Assembly: GCA_945949085.1 (NCBI GenBank)
Contig: CAMFDJ010000019.1
Span: forward strand, 1-60,527
DNA length: 60,527 nucleotides
Direction: 5' to 3'
Source: an uncultured Lachnospiraceae bacterium
GTDB lineage: Bacteria; Bacillota; Clostridia; Lachnospirales; Lachnospiraceae
The translations under genes were made by a program, and so were the position numbers. The notes beneath the pieces are model-generated. The model ran no database searches, had not been told where the DNA came from, and saw only the letters and a program-made list of their open reading frames with translations. The stretch's first letter is position 1, and every line of letters begins with the position of its first letter. Below are positions 44,210 through 55,303 of this stretch, piece by piece.

Positions 44210-47059
44210 TTAAGAAATTGTGTCTTTTTCCAGCATCTTTTTCATATAGATCCCTGTGTAGGATGCCGGATTTTCTGCCACTTCCTCCGGCGTTCCCTTG
44301 GCGATGATCGTACCTCCCTTTGCACCGCCTTCCGGTCCGACATCAATGATATAATCCGCCGTCTTGATCACATCCAGATTGTGTTCAATGACGAGTACGG
44401 TATTACCGCCCTCCGTCAGGCGATGCAAAATATCCACAAGCTTGTGTACATCCGCAAAATGCAGACCTGTTGTCGGTTCATCCAGAATATAGATAGTCTT
44501 TCCGGTGCTTCGCTTTGCAAGCTCCGTTGCCAGCTTGACACGCTGCGCCTCGCCGCCCGAAAGCGTCGTGGAAGGCTGTCCCAGCTTGACATAGGATAAG
44601 CCCACATCATACATGGTCTCGATCTTGCGCTTGATGGACGGCATATTTTCAAAGAAGGGAAGCGCTTCCTCGACTGTCATATCCAGTACGTCCGCAATGC
44701 TTTTTCCCTTATACTTTACCTCCAGCGTCTCCCTGTTATACCGCTTGCCGCCGCACACCTCGCAGGGCACATAGACATCCGGCAGGAAATGCATTTCAAT
44801 CTTGACGATACCGTCCCCGCTGCAGGCCTCACATCGGCCGCCCTTGACATTAAAGCTGAAACGTCCTTTTTTATAGCCGCGTGCCTTTGCATCCTGTGTC
44901 GCTGCAAACAGATCCCTGATCTGGTCAAACAATCCTGTGTAGGTAGCCGGATTTGAGCGCGGTGTTCTGCCGATCGGCGACTGATCGATATCGATCACCT
45001 TATCAAGCTGCTCCATGCCCAGCATATCCTTATGCTTTCCCGGAATCGTCAGCGCACGGTTCAGATCATGCGCCAGCCTCTTGTAAACGATTTCATTGAC
45101 AAGAGATGATTTTCCGGAACCGGAAACACCCGTCACACAGGTCATGACACCGAGCGGAATGTCCACATCGATATTCTTCAGATTGTTTTCCGCCGCTCCA
45201 AGCACCTTCAAGTATCCTGTTGCACGTTTTCTCATCTTAGGTATCGGTATTTTTTTCTCTCCACTTAAGTACTGTCCCGTCACAGATTCTTTTACCTGCA
45301 TGATATCTTCTGCCGTTCCCTCGGCAATGACCTCTCCGCCGTGGCTGCCGGCGCCCGGTCCGATGTCCACGATCCAGTCCGCCTCACGCATGGTATCCTC
45401 GTCATGTTCCACAACGATCAGCGTATTCCCCATATCGCGCAGACTCTTTAAGGTTGCAAGGAGCTTATCATTATCTCTCTGATGCAGACCGATGCTCGGT
45501 TCATCCAGAATGTAGCACACGCCCACAAGCCCGGATCCGATCTGCGTTGCCAGCCTGATACGTTGTGCCTCTCCGCCCGAAAGCGTACCCGTTGCCCTGG
45601 ACAGAGACAGATAGTCAAGTCCCACTGACATTAAAAATCCCACTCTGGCGGTAATCTCCTTCACAATCCTGTGTCCGATGAGCTGCTGCTGCGGTGTAAG
45701 CTCCAGATTTTTGATAAAGTCATACAATTCCTCAATCGAAAGCGAAGTCACTTCATGGATGTTTTTGTCTGCTATCGTGACCGCAAGAGCTCCCTTCTTA
45801 AGGCGCATGCCCCCACACTCCTTACACGGTGTGATCCGCATGAATTTTTCATATTCCTGTTTCGTGGTCTCTCCGGCAGTTTCCCTGTATCTTCTCTCCA
45901 CATTTTTGAAAAGCCCTTCAAACGCCACCGGATATATGCCTCTGCCGCGCTGTCCCTCATAGGCTACCTGTACTTCCTCCCCATCCGTTCCGTATAGCAG
46001 AATGTTTCTGATTTTATCCGGATACTCCCCAAACGGCGTGTCAAGGCTGAATTGATAGTGCTCACAGAGCGCGAGCAGGATGGCATTGGTAAAGCTGCCG
46101 GGTTTCTGGCACGACTGCCATCCCGGTACGACGATAGCCCCCTGATTGATGCTCAGAGATTCGTCGGGAATCATTAACTTTTCTGAAAATTCCATTTTAT
46201 AGCCGAGGCCGAAGCAGACCGGACAGGCTCCAAACGGATTATTGAAGGAAAAGCTTCTCGGTTCAATCTCCTCAATGCTGATTTCGCAATCCGGACAGGA
46301 GAAGCTCTGGCTGAACGTCAGCGTCGGCATATCCTCTCCGCAATCCACCGTCAAAAGTCCCTCTGCCAGTCCCAGTGCATTTTCGACGGAATCTGTCAGT
46401 CGCTTCTCGATGCCCTCTCTGACGATCAGTCTGTCCACGATGATCTCTATCGTATGCTTGATATTCTTATCCAGCTTGATTTCTTCAGACAACTCATACA
46501 CATTGCCGTCAATGCGCACTCTGACATAACCGCTGCGCTTTGCACGGTCAAGGATCTTGGCATGCTCTCCCTTACGCCCCCTGACAATCGGTGCCAGAAT
46601 CTGGATCCTGGTCCGCTCCGGCAAAGTCATGATCTTATCCACCATCTGATCCAGTGTCTGCTTGGCGATCTCGCGGCCGCATTTCGGACAATGCGGCGTA
46701 CCGACACGTGCATAGAGAAGTCTGAAGTAGTCATAAATTTCCGTCACCGTTCCAACCGTGGAACGCGGATTCCGATTTGTAGATTTCTGATCGATGGAAA
46801 TCGCAGGAGACAAGCCTTCGATTTTCTCCACATCCGGCTTTTCCATCTGGCCTAAGAACATTCTGGCATAGGAGGACAACGACTCCATATAACGCCTCTG
46901 TCCCTCCGCATAGATGGTATCAAAGGCAAGTGACGACTTGCCGCTCCCCGATAAACCTGTGAGGACTACCAGTTCATTTCTCGGAATATCCAGATCTATA
47001 TTCTTCAGATTGTGCTCCTTGGCACCTCTGATCTTGATAAATTCTTTCTCTTTGCTCAT
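44210..47059 (-). CDS. uvrA: Excinuclease ABC subunit A
   Basis: A 949-aa tandem ABC ATPase that finds DNA damage with UvrB. Two Walker A sites (GLSGSGKSS near residue 35; GVSGSGKSS near 645), two signature motifs ([18 protein letters not shown]) and zinc-finger CxxC pairs are all present; length normal. GAGGAA precedes the ATG. It is separated from uvrB by two O-acylation genes; a 137-nt spacer in front has only a weak promoter candidate. Confidence 0.97.
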   Translation of the reverse strand: MSKEKEFIKIRGAKEHNLKNIDLDIPRNELVVLTGLSGSGKSSLAFDTIYAEGQRRYMESLSSYARMFLGQMEKPDVEKIEGLSPAISIDQKSTNRNPRSTVGTVTEIYDYFRLLYARVGTPHCPKCGREIAKQTLDQMVDKIMTLPERTRIQILAPIVRGRKGEHAKILDRAKRSGYVRVRIDGNVYELSEEIKLDKNIKHTIEIIVDRLIVREGIEKRLTDSVENALGLAEGLLTVDCGEDMPTLTFSQSFSCPDCEISIEEIEPRSFSFNNPFGACPVCFGLGYKMEFSEKLMIPDESLSINQGAIVVPGWQSCQKPGSFTNAILLALCEHYQFSLDTPFGEYPDKIRNILLYGTDGEEVQVAYEGQRGRGIYPVAFEGLFKNVERRYRETAGETTKQEYEKFMRITPCKECGGMRLKKGALAVTIADKNIHEVTSLSIEELYDFIKNLELTPQQQLIGHRIVKEITARVGFLMSVGLDYLSLSRATGTLSGGEAQRIRLATQIGSGLVGVCYILDEPSIGLHQRDNDKLLATLKSLRDMGNTLIVVEHDEDTMREADWIVDIGPGAGSHGGEVIAEGTAEDIMQVKESVTGQYLSGEKKIPIPKMRKRATGYLKVLGAAENNLKNIDVDIPLGVMTCVTGVSGSGKSSLVNEIVYKRLAHDLNRALTIPGKHKDMLGMEQLDKVIDIDQSPIGRTPRSNPATYTGLFDQIRDLFAATQDAKARGYKKGRFSFNVKGGRCEACSGDGIVKIEMHFLPDVYVPCEVCGGKRYNRETLEVKYKGKSIADVLDMTVEEALPFFENMPSIKRKIETMYDVGLSYVKLGQPSTTLSGGEAQRVKLATELAKRSTGKTIYILDEPTTGLHFADVHKLVDILHRLTEGGNTVLVIEHNLDVIKTADYIIDVGPEGGAKGGTIIAKGTPEEVAENPASYTGIYMKKMLEKDTIS

Positions 47060-47196
47060 TGTATTTTCCTCTTCCTTGCATACTCTATTCTTTATAGCGG
47101 ATATACGATCTGCACAAGGCCCCGCTGGGCGTAGCGTTCCAATAGGTTGCAGCCATCAGACAATCTTAAGATGCGTTTCGGCATGCGAATGTCAGT

Positions 47197-48357
47197 CTAC
47201 GGATACTCGATATTCGCCAGATTCACATAAGCGTACAGGTCATCCACAAAAGCGCGCTCCGCATTTTCATACACCACAACGGTCGGCTGCAGCGTCTCCA
47301 CATATTCCTGCAGACGCTCATAATTCTGCCGCGAAACCATATAGACCTCTTTATAGCGATAGGCAAAATATTGCCCGTTGTCCTGCAAAAAGGAATCGAT
47401 GAACAACAGTATCGTCTCATCGCACGGTGCATCCTCATTGACGAAATGCCTGACTGTCGTCCCCTCCATATGCGGCAGAGACTGCAGCAGGTCTGTCTCC
47501 TCATGGACAGAGGACGCATACTGCTCCTTCAGCGTATACACCGGAACTGTTTCCGTCAGCGGAAGGGAAATAAATTCTATCCGTTTTGTCTCTTCAGACA
47601 GCGTAAACGCATCCTGCGAAAGTGCTGGAATCTGCGGCTTTTTCTCCCTGATCTTTTCATCTAAGAGCGTAAGCCCCAGCATCGTACCCTTCGCATTCCA
47701 GTGCGCCGTATCATATCTCTGATTGTAAATACGCTCCGTCTGCGCAGCCTTTCTAAATTCCTCCACCGGAACCACATAGGGAACATCCGCATCCGAAAGC
47801 TTTCGCGAAAGCATTTCCATGATGCTCTCCCTGCTCTCATCCACATGTATCTCATCAGGCATATAATCTCCATACACCGTCTTTTTATCCAGACCAGCCA
47901 GGAACACAAACGGAATATCCCGCTCTTGCAGATACCGGTTGGTCCGGTCCAGATAAGTCACCAGCGAATCGATCAGATTCTCATCTGTGGCGAGATGCTG
48001 GTATGCCTTGATATATGCCTCGTCTGCAGGAAATATTTCACCATCCTTCGCAAACATATGCATATCGGTAGAAAATTCACCAAACAGCGCATAAGTCAGA
48101 TCCATATAGGCCTGTACCGCCTCCTCGCGAAATCCCACTCTGTCCTCCACATAATGACCGTACCAGGCATTCATCTCCTGACCAAAATGCCATCCCGGCC
48201 ACATGGTCATGCGCCGGTTCTCCAGCGTCGAGTCGATGACAGGTGTCGTATCCAGCATACAGAAGGGTACAAGAATGATTGTCAGAAAGGCAGCGCAAAA
48301 TATGAAATTGATGACCGTCTTCCCGTCAGGGCGGGACTTTTTTTCATGTTTCATCAT
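47197..48357 (-). CDS. AlgX/AlgJ-like SGNH-fold protein (DHHW type)
   Basis: A 386-aa protein with one N-terminal span (about residues 15-37) and an extracytoplasmic SGNH-like domain. YDTAHWNAKG gives the catalytic Asp/His pair typical of AlgX/AlgJ, FLAGLDKKTVYGDYMP matches the preceding strand, and LLFIDSF carries the Ser block. Such proteins take the acetyl group delivered by an MBOAT partner and attach it to an extracellular polymer. The partner MBOAT gene is 64 nt upstream. The ribosome site is weak. Confidence 0.82.
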   Translation of the reverse strand: MMKHEKKSRPDGKTVINFIFCAAFLTIILVPFCMLDTTPVIDSTLENRRMTMWPGWHFGQEMNAWYGHYVEDRVGFREEAVQAYMDLTYALFGEFSTDMHMFAKDGEIFPADEAYIKAYQHLATDENLIDSLVTYLDRTNRYLQERDIPFVFLAGLDKKTVYGDYMPDEIHVDESRESIMEMLSRKLSDADVPYVVPVEEFRKAAQTERIYNQRYDTAHWNAKGTMLGLTLLDEKIREKKPQIPALSQDAFTLSEETKRIEFISLPLTETVPVYTLKEQYASSVHEETDLLQSLPHMEGTTVRHFVNEDAPCDETILLFIDSFLQDNGQYFAYRYKEVYMVSRQNYERLQEYVETLQPTVVVYENAERAFVDDLYAYVNLANIEYP

Positions 48358-48421
48358 TCTGTCAATTTACTCTCTATCTATAAATTCTCTATCTATACTT
48401 ACTCCGATTTATTTTCATCTG

Positions 48422-50005
48422 TCAAAACCGGAAATAAATGAACGGATTATAAGAGCTGTTGATGATAAAAATAAAGCAAAATACCAAAAGTACCAAAAGA
48501 AGTAATCTCTGCAGGCAAAAAACCGGTGTGGAGGGCGCTGTAAAAATCCGGTCATATATGTCGGGGCAGACACATTTTATGACATGTTTCCATGGAACGC
48601 AAGCCAGAATGGCAATCGCCAGATAAAAGAGCATCTGGTTACTCAGATAGTAGCGGATCCCATACGCATAAAAATGCCCTGCGTTTGCGCCAAACATGAC
48701 TGCCAGATAGGAGATGAAAGATTTCAGATCGACCAGCGAGAAAAGCACCCAGCCAATGACAACCACAAGCATCGTATAGAGCCATCTGACAGCTGTGCCG
48801 ATTCCATGCCGGATCGCGCCGGTACCAACTCCCTTATAGGCAGCCTCTCCCGGTTTTATCCCATTTGTTGCAGGCACATCGGATGACTGATTTCCACGCC
48901 TTCTCATATGCTCCGTCACAAACCGTTCCAGCAGAATGAAAAAGCCATGCCAAAGTCCCCAGAAAAGAAAGCCCCATGCTGCGCCGTGCCAGATTCCCGT
49001 CGCCATAAAAACGATCAGCAGATGCAGGTACACATTTCCTCTTCTGCTGCCACCCATCGGAATATACAGATAGTCGCGAAACCATCCGGACAGCGAGATG
49101 TGCCATCTGCGCCAAAATTCCCGGATACTTTTGGAAATGTATGGATAATTGAAATTCTCTGCAAAATCAAAGCCAAAAATCTTGCCAAGTCCAATCGCCA
49201 TGTCGGAATAGCCGGAAAAATCGAAGTAAATCTGCAGCGTGTATGCAATCGCACCAAGCCATGCCACCGCAGCGCTCATCACAGAGAAATCTCCTGTCTG
49301 AATCGCATCTGCAAGCTGTCCCGTCATATTGGAGAGAATCGCCTTCTTGGACAGACCGATGACAAAGCGACCCGCTCCGTCGGCAAACCGCTCCAGCGTA
49401 TGTTTCCTTGCATCAAGTGACATCCGGATGTCCTTGTATCTGACGATCGGACCTGCAATCAGCTGTGGGAACATGGCAATATAGAGCGCCAGCTTGAAGG
49501 GGTTACGCTGCGCAAGCTCCCGGTCGCGGTAGACATCAATGACATAAGACATCCCCTGAAACGTATAAAAGGAAATACCGATTGGCAGTGCGATCTGCCA
49601 TACCGGGAGATCCGGGAATACTTTATGCAGATTTTCCATGCCAAAAGTCAAATATTTAAAGACAAACAATATGCTGAGATTCAGCAGAACAGCAAGTGCC
49701 AGTATCAGCTTGCGCCGCCACATCTCACCTGTCTGCGCCCCCGGTCTGCTTCCGTCAGGATCTCCCGTTCCTGCATCATACGCCCCACCGGCTCCGCTGC
49801 CGATTCTGCCCAGCAGCATCCCGAAGATATAGTTACACACAATTGAGCCCAGCATGACAAAGACAAACCGCGGTTCGCCCCATGCGTAAAACAGCAGGCT
49901 GGCAAACAGCAGGAAATAATTCTTTGCCCTTCCCGGCATCAGATAGTAGATAAGAATGGTCAGCGGCAAAAACACGCACAAAAAGATAATGGTAGAAAAA
50001 ACCAT
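48422..50005 (-). CDS. MBOAT O-acyltransferase (AlgI/DltB-like)
   Basis: A 527-aa, about twelve-span protein. FWRRWHISLSGWFRDYLYIPMGGSRRG and TGIWHGAAWGF (with the MBOAT His) define the family. A Gly/Asp-rich insert lies at about residues 70-90. It carries acyl groups across the membrane for the SGNH partner. The ATG is 5 nt after the uvrB stop (TAG aggag ATG), so its ribosome site lies within the uvrB tail: tight translational coupling to a DNA-repair gene. Confidence 0.9.
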   Translation of the reverse strand: MVFSTIIFLCVFLPLTILIYYLMPGRAKNYFLLFASLLFYAWGEPRFVFVMLGSIVCNYIFGMLLGRIGSGAGGAYDAGTGDPDGSRPGAQTGEMWRRKLILALAVLLNLSILFVFKYLTFGMENLHKVFPDLPVWQIALPIGISFYTFQGMSYVIDVYRDRELAQRNPFKLALYIAMFPQLIAGPIVRYKDIRMSLDARKHTLERFADGAGRFVIGLSKKAILSNMTGQLADAIQTGDFSVMSAAVAWLGAIAYTLQIYFDFSGYSDMAIGLGKIFGFDFAENFNYPYISKSIREFWRRWHISLSGWFRDYLYIPMGGSRRGNVYLHLLIVFMATGIWHGAAWGFLFWGLWHGFFILLERFVTEHMRRRGNQSSDVPATNGIKPGEAAYKGVGTGAIRHGIGTAVRWLYTMLVVVIGWVLFSLVDLKSFISYLAVMFGANAGHFYAYGIRYYLSNQMLFYLAIAILACVPWKHVIKCVCPDIYDRIFTAPSTPVFCLQRLLLLVLLVFCFIFIINSSYNPFIYFRF

Positions 50006-50010
50006 CTCCT

Positions 50011-51999
50011 CTATCCCTCCAGATCATGCAGATATTTTTTGAGCTCCACCATATGGTCTCTCAGAACCGCAGCCTGCTCGAAATCCAGCTCTGCAGCCGC
50101 TTTTTTCATCTGCTTTTGTACTTTGGCAATCTCTTCATTCAATTCTTCTATGCTCATGGATTCCATATCCTTCTCCATGCGGATATCCTTGCTGTCAACA
50201 GCCTTTGTCACGCTGATCAGATCCCTGACATCCTTCTTGATGGTCTGCGGCACAATGCCGTGCGCCTCATTATATGCCATCTGTATCTCACGTCTGCGGT
50301 TTGTCTCCCCGATTGCCTCTCTCATGGAATCCGTCATATTGTCCGCGTACATGATAACATGACCTTGCGCATTTCGCGCCGCACGACCAATCGTCTGCAC
50401 CAGCGAAGTACGGGAACGCAGAAATCCTTCTTTATCCGCGTCCAGGATTGCCACCAGGGAAATCTCCGGGATATCCAGTCCCTCTCGCAAAAGGTTGATT
50501 CCCACAAGCACATCAAAGACATCCAGTCTCATATCACGGATGATCTCGGCTCGCTCCAACGTATCGATATCGGAGTGGAGATATTTCACCCGGATCCCGA
50601 CCTCCTTCATGTAGTCGGTCAGATCCTCTGCCATACGCTTGGTCAGTGTCGTGACAAGCACCTTATTATGGCCTGCCGTCTCTTTCTTAATCTCGGAGAT
50701 CAGATCATCGATCTGTCCCTCGATCGGGCGCACATCCACCTCGGGATCCAGAAGTCCTGTCGGACGGATCACCTGCTCTGCGCGCAGCAGTTCATGCTCC
50801 TGCTCGTACTCTCCCGGCGTCGCGGAGACAAACAGAAGCTGGTCGATCTTACCCTCAAATTCCTCAAAATTAAGCGGTCTGTTGTCAAGTGCACTCGGCA
50901 GACGGAAGCCGTAGTCCACCAGTGTATTCTTGCGCGATCTGTCTCCATGGTACATGGCACGTATCTGCGGCACTGTCATATGGGACTCGTCTATGATGAT
51001 CAGATAATCATCGCGGAAATAATCCATCAGCGTCATCGGTGTCTCGCCTGCTGCCATCCCATTCAGATGGCGGGAGTAGTTCTCAATACCGGAGCAAAAA
51101 CCCGTCTCCATGAGCATCTCAATGTCAAAATTGGTGCGTTCTGAAATGCGCTGCGCCTCTAAGAGCTTGTCCTCGCTCTTGAAATACCGGACACGCTCAT
51201 CCATCTCCTTCTCAATCTCACCGCAGGCATGCAGAATCTTCTCCCGCGGCACCACATAATGAGATGCCGGGAAAATGGAAATATGCTCCAGCTCACTGTG
51301 CACCGCACCGGTCAGACCGTCCACTTCCGTGATCCTGTCGATTTCATCCCCGAAAAACTCCACCCGGATCACATAGTCGCTGCCCTGTGCCGGATTGATC
51401 TCCAGCACATCGCCGCGCACGCGGAAGGTACCTCTGTCAAGGTCAAGGTCGTTTCTGTCATACTGGATCTCAATCAGCTCGCGGATCACATCATCTCTGT
51501 CCTTGATCATCCCCGGACGCAGAGAAACCATCATGTTCATATAGTCGTCCGGGCTGCCGATGCCGTAGATACAGGACACCGATGCCACAACCACCACGTC
51601 CCTGCGCTCTGTCAGGGATGCCGTCGCAGATAGGCGGAGCTTGTCAATCTCATCATTGATGGAGGAATCCTTCTCAATATACGTATCCGTGGAAGGCACA
51701 TAGGCCTCCGGCTGATAATAATCATAGTAGGATACAAAGTATTCCACTGCATTTTCAGGGAAGAATTCCTTAAACTCACCATATAACTGTCCGGCGAGCG
51801 TCTTATTGTGCGCTATGACCAAGGTCGGCTTATTCAGAGCTGCGATAATGTTAGCCATGGTAAACGTTTTGCCGGAGCCTGTGACGCCAAGTAACGTCTC
51901 GAACTGATTGCCTTCTTTGAAGCCCTTTACCAATTGCTCTATCGCCTGGGGCTGGTCGCCGGTGGGCTGATATGCGGAATGTAATATAAATTTATCCAT
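50011..51999 (-). CDS. uvrB: Excinuclease ABC subunit B
   Basis: A 662-aa helicase-like protein that verifies damage and recruits UvrC. Walker [11 protein letters not shown] at about residues 39-48, the beta-hairpin [27 protein letters not shown], and the C-terminal UvrC-binding coiled coil ([23 protein letters not shown]). GAGGAA lies before the ATG. The SOS box upstream implies damage-inducible expression. Confidence 0.97.
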   Translation of the reverse strand: MDKFILHSAYQPTGDQPQAIEQLVKGFKEGNQFETLLGVTGSGKTFTMANIIAALNKPTLVIAHNKTLAGQLYGEFKEFFPENAVEYFVSYYDYYQPEAYVPSTDTYIEKDSSINDEIDKLRLSATASLTERRDVVVVASVSCIYGIGSPDDYMNMMVSLRPGMIKDRDDVIRELIEIQYDRNDLDLDRGTFRVRGDVLEINPAQGSDYVIRVEFFGDEIDRITEVDGLTGAVHSELEHISIFPASHYVVPREKILHACGEIEKEMDERVRYFKSEDKLLEAQRISERTNFDIEMLMETGFCSGIENYSRHLNGMAAGETPMTLMDYFRDDYLIIIDESHMTVPQIRAMYHGDRSRKNTLVDYGFRLPSALDNRPLNFEEFEGKIDQLLFVSATPGEYEQEHELLRAEQVIRPTGLLDPEVDVRPIEGQIDDLISEIKKETAGHNKVLVTTLTKRMAEDLTDYMKEVGIRVKYLHSDIDTLERAEIIRDMRLDVFDVLVGINLLREGLDIPEISLVAILDADKEGFLRSRTSLVQTIGRAARNAQGHVIMYADNMTDSMREAIGETNRRREIQMAYNEAHGIVPQTIKKDVRDLISVTKAVDSKDIRMEKDMESMSIEELNEEIAKVQKQMKKAAAELDFEQAAVLRDHMVELKKYLHDLEG

Positions 52000-52155
52000 G
52001 ATTTTCCTCTTTTTCGTACATTTTCTATCCTATTTACAGGTAAAATCCCATGAACCCTGATTCTATTCAATCGATTTTGTTCCAACATATACGCAGTTTC
52101 CCCTCAAATCACACCTTAATATACCACAGGAACAAAAATTTGTACAGATGCAAGA

Positions 52156-52169
52156 CAAACATTTGTTCG
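52156..52169 (-). promoter_or_regulatory. SOS box (DinR/LexA site) upstream of uvrB
   Basis: Minus strand CGAACAAATGTTTG: the Gram-positive LexA consensus CGAAC-N4-GTTCG with one mismatch, 157 nt before the uvrB start. The rest of 52000-52349 shows no reading frame, only this site, the terminator at 52211 and AT-rich sequence. Confidence 0.8.
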
Positions 52170-52210
52170 TTTTTGCCGCTTTGTGGACGCATCATTTTGT
52201 TTCTTGCTAT

Positions 52211-52247
52211 AAAAAAACCACAGGACTCCTTTTCGTTTATCCTGTGG
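52211..52247 (-). terminator. Intrinsic terminator ending the phosphoesterase/RNA-ligase cluster
   Basis: An 8-bp stem (52218-52225 with 52240-52247, ccacagga arm) followed on the minus strand by a seven-T run (52217-52211). It is 103 nt after the last phosphoesterase stop and separates the cluster from uvrB. Confidence 0.82.
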
Positions 52248-52349
52248 ATTATTGGAACAGTCCCTCAAGACCATCCCTCGATTAACTTGGCAAACCCTCA
52301 AAAATCTTGGGAAGCATCAATAACGCGAACGGGATTATTATCATTTTTC

Positions 52350-53345
52350 TCAGAGTTCATCAATACCGAGCAATTCCGACTCACAAATATGTTTATAAAT
52401 ACAACCATCCTCCTCAACCCAAATATCATAGGAGGGTTCCAAATTCTGTTCATAGGTGCCATTTGCGTCCACAACAAAAACGGTTCCCTCCTTCAGATCA
52501 TTCACTCCCCACGCAAAGCTCACGCAGTCCCCTCTCCGGTACTTAGGGCGTCCTAAAATCGAAACGTCATTCACACACTCTGCAGTGTCATATCTCACCA
52601 TTGCCTCATATAATAGCGTATGCCTTGCATCGACACTGCGGTTTTCATGATAATGACCAAAATACCAGTGCGCATAGGACAGCCTTTGAGAAAGCTCCTC
52701 CAGATAATCTGTCAGAATATCACTGTCAAATGTATGCCCGGCAGCCTTTGACAAAAGCTTTTGTATGCTGTCGGCACAGCAATGCGTGATGACATAATCT
52801 ACCTGATAGCCGACTTTTTCCAGATTTTTTCTTCCCTCTTCCATTTCCGCTTCACCGGGAAGCTCCTCGGGCCACCATGATTCATGCAACACGCGATAAG
52901 GGAGATCCCGCCTGATGGCATTTCTTCTTTTCTCATCAAAATCAGGGTCCTCGCGGTCCAATACACCGCCCTGTATATCATGAGAGGAAGCACCCCCAAA
53001 CGTAAAGAAGGTCTTCCCCTCAATCTCAAAGACCTGTCCTCTCTCCAGAAGGATGACCTTATCCCTGATGATATGGCGCACCTTGCCGCCATGCCACTCC
53101 TCGATGGGATACTCTGCAATCATATCATAATTCTCATGATTCCCCTGCACCCAAAGAAAGGTGCATTTCTTTTGTGCCAGAATATCACAATCATACGCAA
53201 AGGTTTTATCCCTGGCCCAGCACAATCCAAAATCGCCGCAGATGATCACATAGTCTTCTTCTGTCAGTTCTATTCCGAGCTTTTTCATTCTCTTGCTCCC
53301 AAAACGACTGTAATCACCATGTGTGTCTCCCGTTATATAGATCAT
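52350..53345 (-). CDS. Calcineurin-like metallophosphoesterase (331 aa)
   Basis: A cytosolic two-metal phosphoesterase: GDTHGD (Asp7, His9), ICGDFG (Asp38), VQGNHENY (Asn69, His70), THCCAD and GHYH complete the metal site. A C-terminal extension of about 90 residues (from YEAMVRYD) is unlike simple YfcE-type enzymes. The ATG at 53345 follows GAGGTGG. It ends the RNA-ligase cluster. Pnkp-type RNA repair uses a phosphatase of this fold to remove 2'/3' phosphates, so end-healing is plausible, but the substrate is unproven. Confidence 0.85.
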   Translation of the reverse strand: MIYITGDTHGDYSRFGSKRMKKLGIELTEEDYVIICGDFGLCWARDKTFAYDCDILAQKKCTFLWVQGNHENYDMIAEYPIEEWHGGKVRHIIRDKVILLERGQVFEIEGKTFFTFGGASSHDIQGGVLDREDPDFDEKRRNAIRRDLPYRVLHESWWPEELPGEAEMEEGRKNLEKVGYQVDYVITHCCADSIQKLLSKAAGHTFDSDILTDYLEELSQRLSYAHWYFGHYHENRSVDARHTLLYEAMVRYDTAECVNDVSILGRPKYRRGDCVSFAWGVNDLKEGTVFVVDANGTYEQNLEPSYDIWVEEDGCIYKHICESELLGIDEL

Positions 53346-53408
53346 AGCTTCCACCTCTTCTTTCCTTATAGCAGAAATCATGCCAGACAGCTTGCTCACA
53401 TCCGAATT

Positions 53409-53996
53409 CTATCCCTTTTGTCCCTCATACGTCAAAAGCTCCTTCAGGCTCCTTGGTTCATAATCCATCCAGGGCTTCATACATCCCACGTTAATGGCTT
53501 TTGCCTGCTGCTCATAGACATGTCTGCAGTTATTTTCCGTCATCTTCGCCAGACACTTCTGAAAGAACGAATCTTCCTCGCTGTTGTGCGTATGTCCGTA
53601 CAAAAGGATCGTTCCCCTTCCCATTTTCTTCCAGCTGAAGATCGGATAATGACTCAGTACAAGGTGATAGTTTTTCCCCTCAAAAGAATCCTGTACTTCC
53701 TTGTAATCGCATATCTCGGCAAAGAGCTGCTGGTATCTGTAATCAGACAGATCGTCATGATTTCCCCGCACAAATATCTTTCTTCCCTTTAGCGTAGCCA
53801 CCAGCGAGATAAGCGCTTCCTTCTCCCCTCTCATACTCATATCGCCGAGAATATATACCGTATCACCATTTGTAATCTTACTATTCCATTTGCGAATGAT
53901 AGCCTCATGCATCTGTTCAAGATTTTCGAATGGTCTGTTATCATATTTAATCGCATTTTCATGAAATAAATGCAGATCACTGATATAGTAATTCAT
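53409..53996 (-). CDS. Calcineurin-like metallophosphoesterase (195 aa)
   Basis: A compact phosphoesterase: YYISDLHLFHENAI (Asp7, His9), ILGDMSMRG, VRGNHDDL, LSHYP and GHTHN. It belongs to a small group seen in phage and mobile contexts as well as in Firmicutes chromosomes. GGGAG before the ATG. It is 63 nt ahead of the larger phosphoesterase and 110 nt after the RNA ligase, so it is likely in the same transcript. Confidence 0.85.
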   Translation of the reverse strand: MNYYISDLHLFHENAIKYDNRPFENLEQMHEAIIRKWNSKITNGDTVYILGDMSMRGEKEALISLVATLKGRKIFVRGNHDDLSDYRYQQLFAEICDYKEVQDSFEGKNYHLVLSHYPIFSWKKMGRGTILLYGHTHNSEEDSFFQKCLAKMTENNCRHVYEQQAKAINVGCMKPWMDYEPRSLKELLTYEGQKG

Positions 53997-54106
53997 TTCT
54001 TTTTCTCCCTAAAATCCATAATATTTCTTCCGCAGGCTCCGGTTCGCCATGTATATTCTATCATCCCGCAAAGATATTTGCATTTTCCTAGTGCTTACAG
54101 ATATGT

Positions 54107-55303
54107 CTAGGAGTGGTATTTCAATAGGTATTCGTTTGACACCGCTTTAAAGGACCTGCTGCCATCTTGTGATCTGAATACCAATCCTTCCCGCATGCCG
54201 CCGTCAATCACCGATTTTCCGGTCGCCATTTCAAGAAGCTCCTCCACTGTATCCGGCAATACGAAATGTTCCTCAATAATCGGTACCCAGGGTATCCCAA
54301 ATTCCTCCATGATACCGGCAGCTTCCTTTGAATTTAATCTGCCTCTGCCGGAAAAGATCAGATTGAACCCTCTAAAGTCATGCCCCTTCAGACCATACTC
54401 TCTCTTCTGGATCCCCGCGCCAAAGGATTCTCCCTGCAACGTTACCCAGTCCAGCTGATATCTGTCTGCCAGGGTCTTCAATACTTCTTCAAAATGATAT
54501 TTCTCAGACATTTCCGTATAAACGTTAGAGCCGGAGCCGTTTTTCCGTTCCGTTTTGTCGAACACAACATTTCTGGAACAGATAAAAAACTGATGCTTGT
54601 TCTTTCCGATTCTTTTGAGCGTTGCCGTCGTTGAAGTGCCATCAATTTTTTCTGTTGCAATCCATTCGGATTTATCTTCCAGAATCCATGCCATATTCTG
54701 TATACGCTCTTCGTCCGTCTTAACAACCCAGCTTGGCCATTCTGTCTTTCTGTCATTCCTGTTCCCGAAGAGAGAGAATAACATCCGCTTTCCCCACTTA
54801 TGCTTGTAAATCCATTTGATCACGGGATTTTGGAAGAACTTTGGATGCCTTCCTGCCATTTTCTTATATTTATCAACGGAAGCTGATTTTCTGGCGGTAT
54901 CCTCAGGATCATAATAGGTGATTTTTAACTTTTCTGTCAAGAAATCTCCTTTTTGATATCCGCCGATCGCAGTCATAACACCTGCCTGATTCATCTTTTT
55001 CTCCCAGCCGAAATCTTCTGCTGCCATCAACAGTCCCTGTGATACGACAGTGCCTTTAAAATACTTCTGCGTTTTGATCCTATAGTCTTTCTGCGCCAGG
55101 AACAAAAAGGGTTCCTCTGCCGGTACTTTAGAATCGATTTCAAAATATACAGCCAGATCTCCCGGCTGAAACTGCCCCTTGCGCACCATAATATGCCAGC
55201 CGCCAACAATTGCAAGCTCTACCTTATCTGCGCCTTGTATGGGCTGTATCTTATCTATCTCTACTACATAGGCCAATTCTCTCTGGCCTTGTTTATTCAA
55301 CAT
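54107..55303 (-). CDS. RNA ligase, DRB0094 (Rnl5) type
   Basis: A 398-aa nucleotidyltransferase-superfamily ligase. The N-terminal domain (GADKVELAIVGGWHIMV; FQPGDLAVYFEIDSKVP) is the OB-like module of the DRB0094 group. The ligase core has motif I TEKIDGTS with the adenylated Lys219, TLQGESFG (about 288-295), motif IV EGLVFR (Glu372) and motif V FKAVSN (Lys386). All catalytic positions are intact. Deinococcus DRB0094 seals nicked RNA with 3'-OH/5'-phosphate ends. AAGGAAGGGAAG precedes the ATG. A structured spacer and a tRNA-like gene lie upstream. Confidence 0.9.
   Translation of the reverse strand: MLNKQGQRELAYVVEIDKIQPIQGADKVELAIVGGWHIMVRKGQFQPGDLAVYFEIDSKVPAEEPFLFLAQKDYRIKTQKYFKGTVVSQGLLMAAEDFGWEKKMNQAGVMTAIGGYQKGDFLTEKLKITYYDPEDTARKSASVDKYKKMAGRHPKFFQNPVIKWIYKHKWGKRMLFSLFGNRNDRKTEWPSWVVKTDEERIQNMAWILEDKSEWIATEKIDGTSTTATLKRIGKNKHQFFICSRNVVFDKTERKNGSGSNVYTEMSEKYHFEEVLKTLADRYQLDWVTLQGESFGAGIQKREYGLKGHDFRGFNLIFSGRGRLNSKEAAGIMEEFGIPWVPIIEEHFVLPDTVEELLEMATGKSVIDGGMREGLVFRSQDGSRSFKAVSNEYLLKYHS

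Noticed and set aside
50026..51144. 372-codon plus-strand frame
   Set aside because: Antisense to uvrB, whose motifs are all intact; an artefact of its codon bias.
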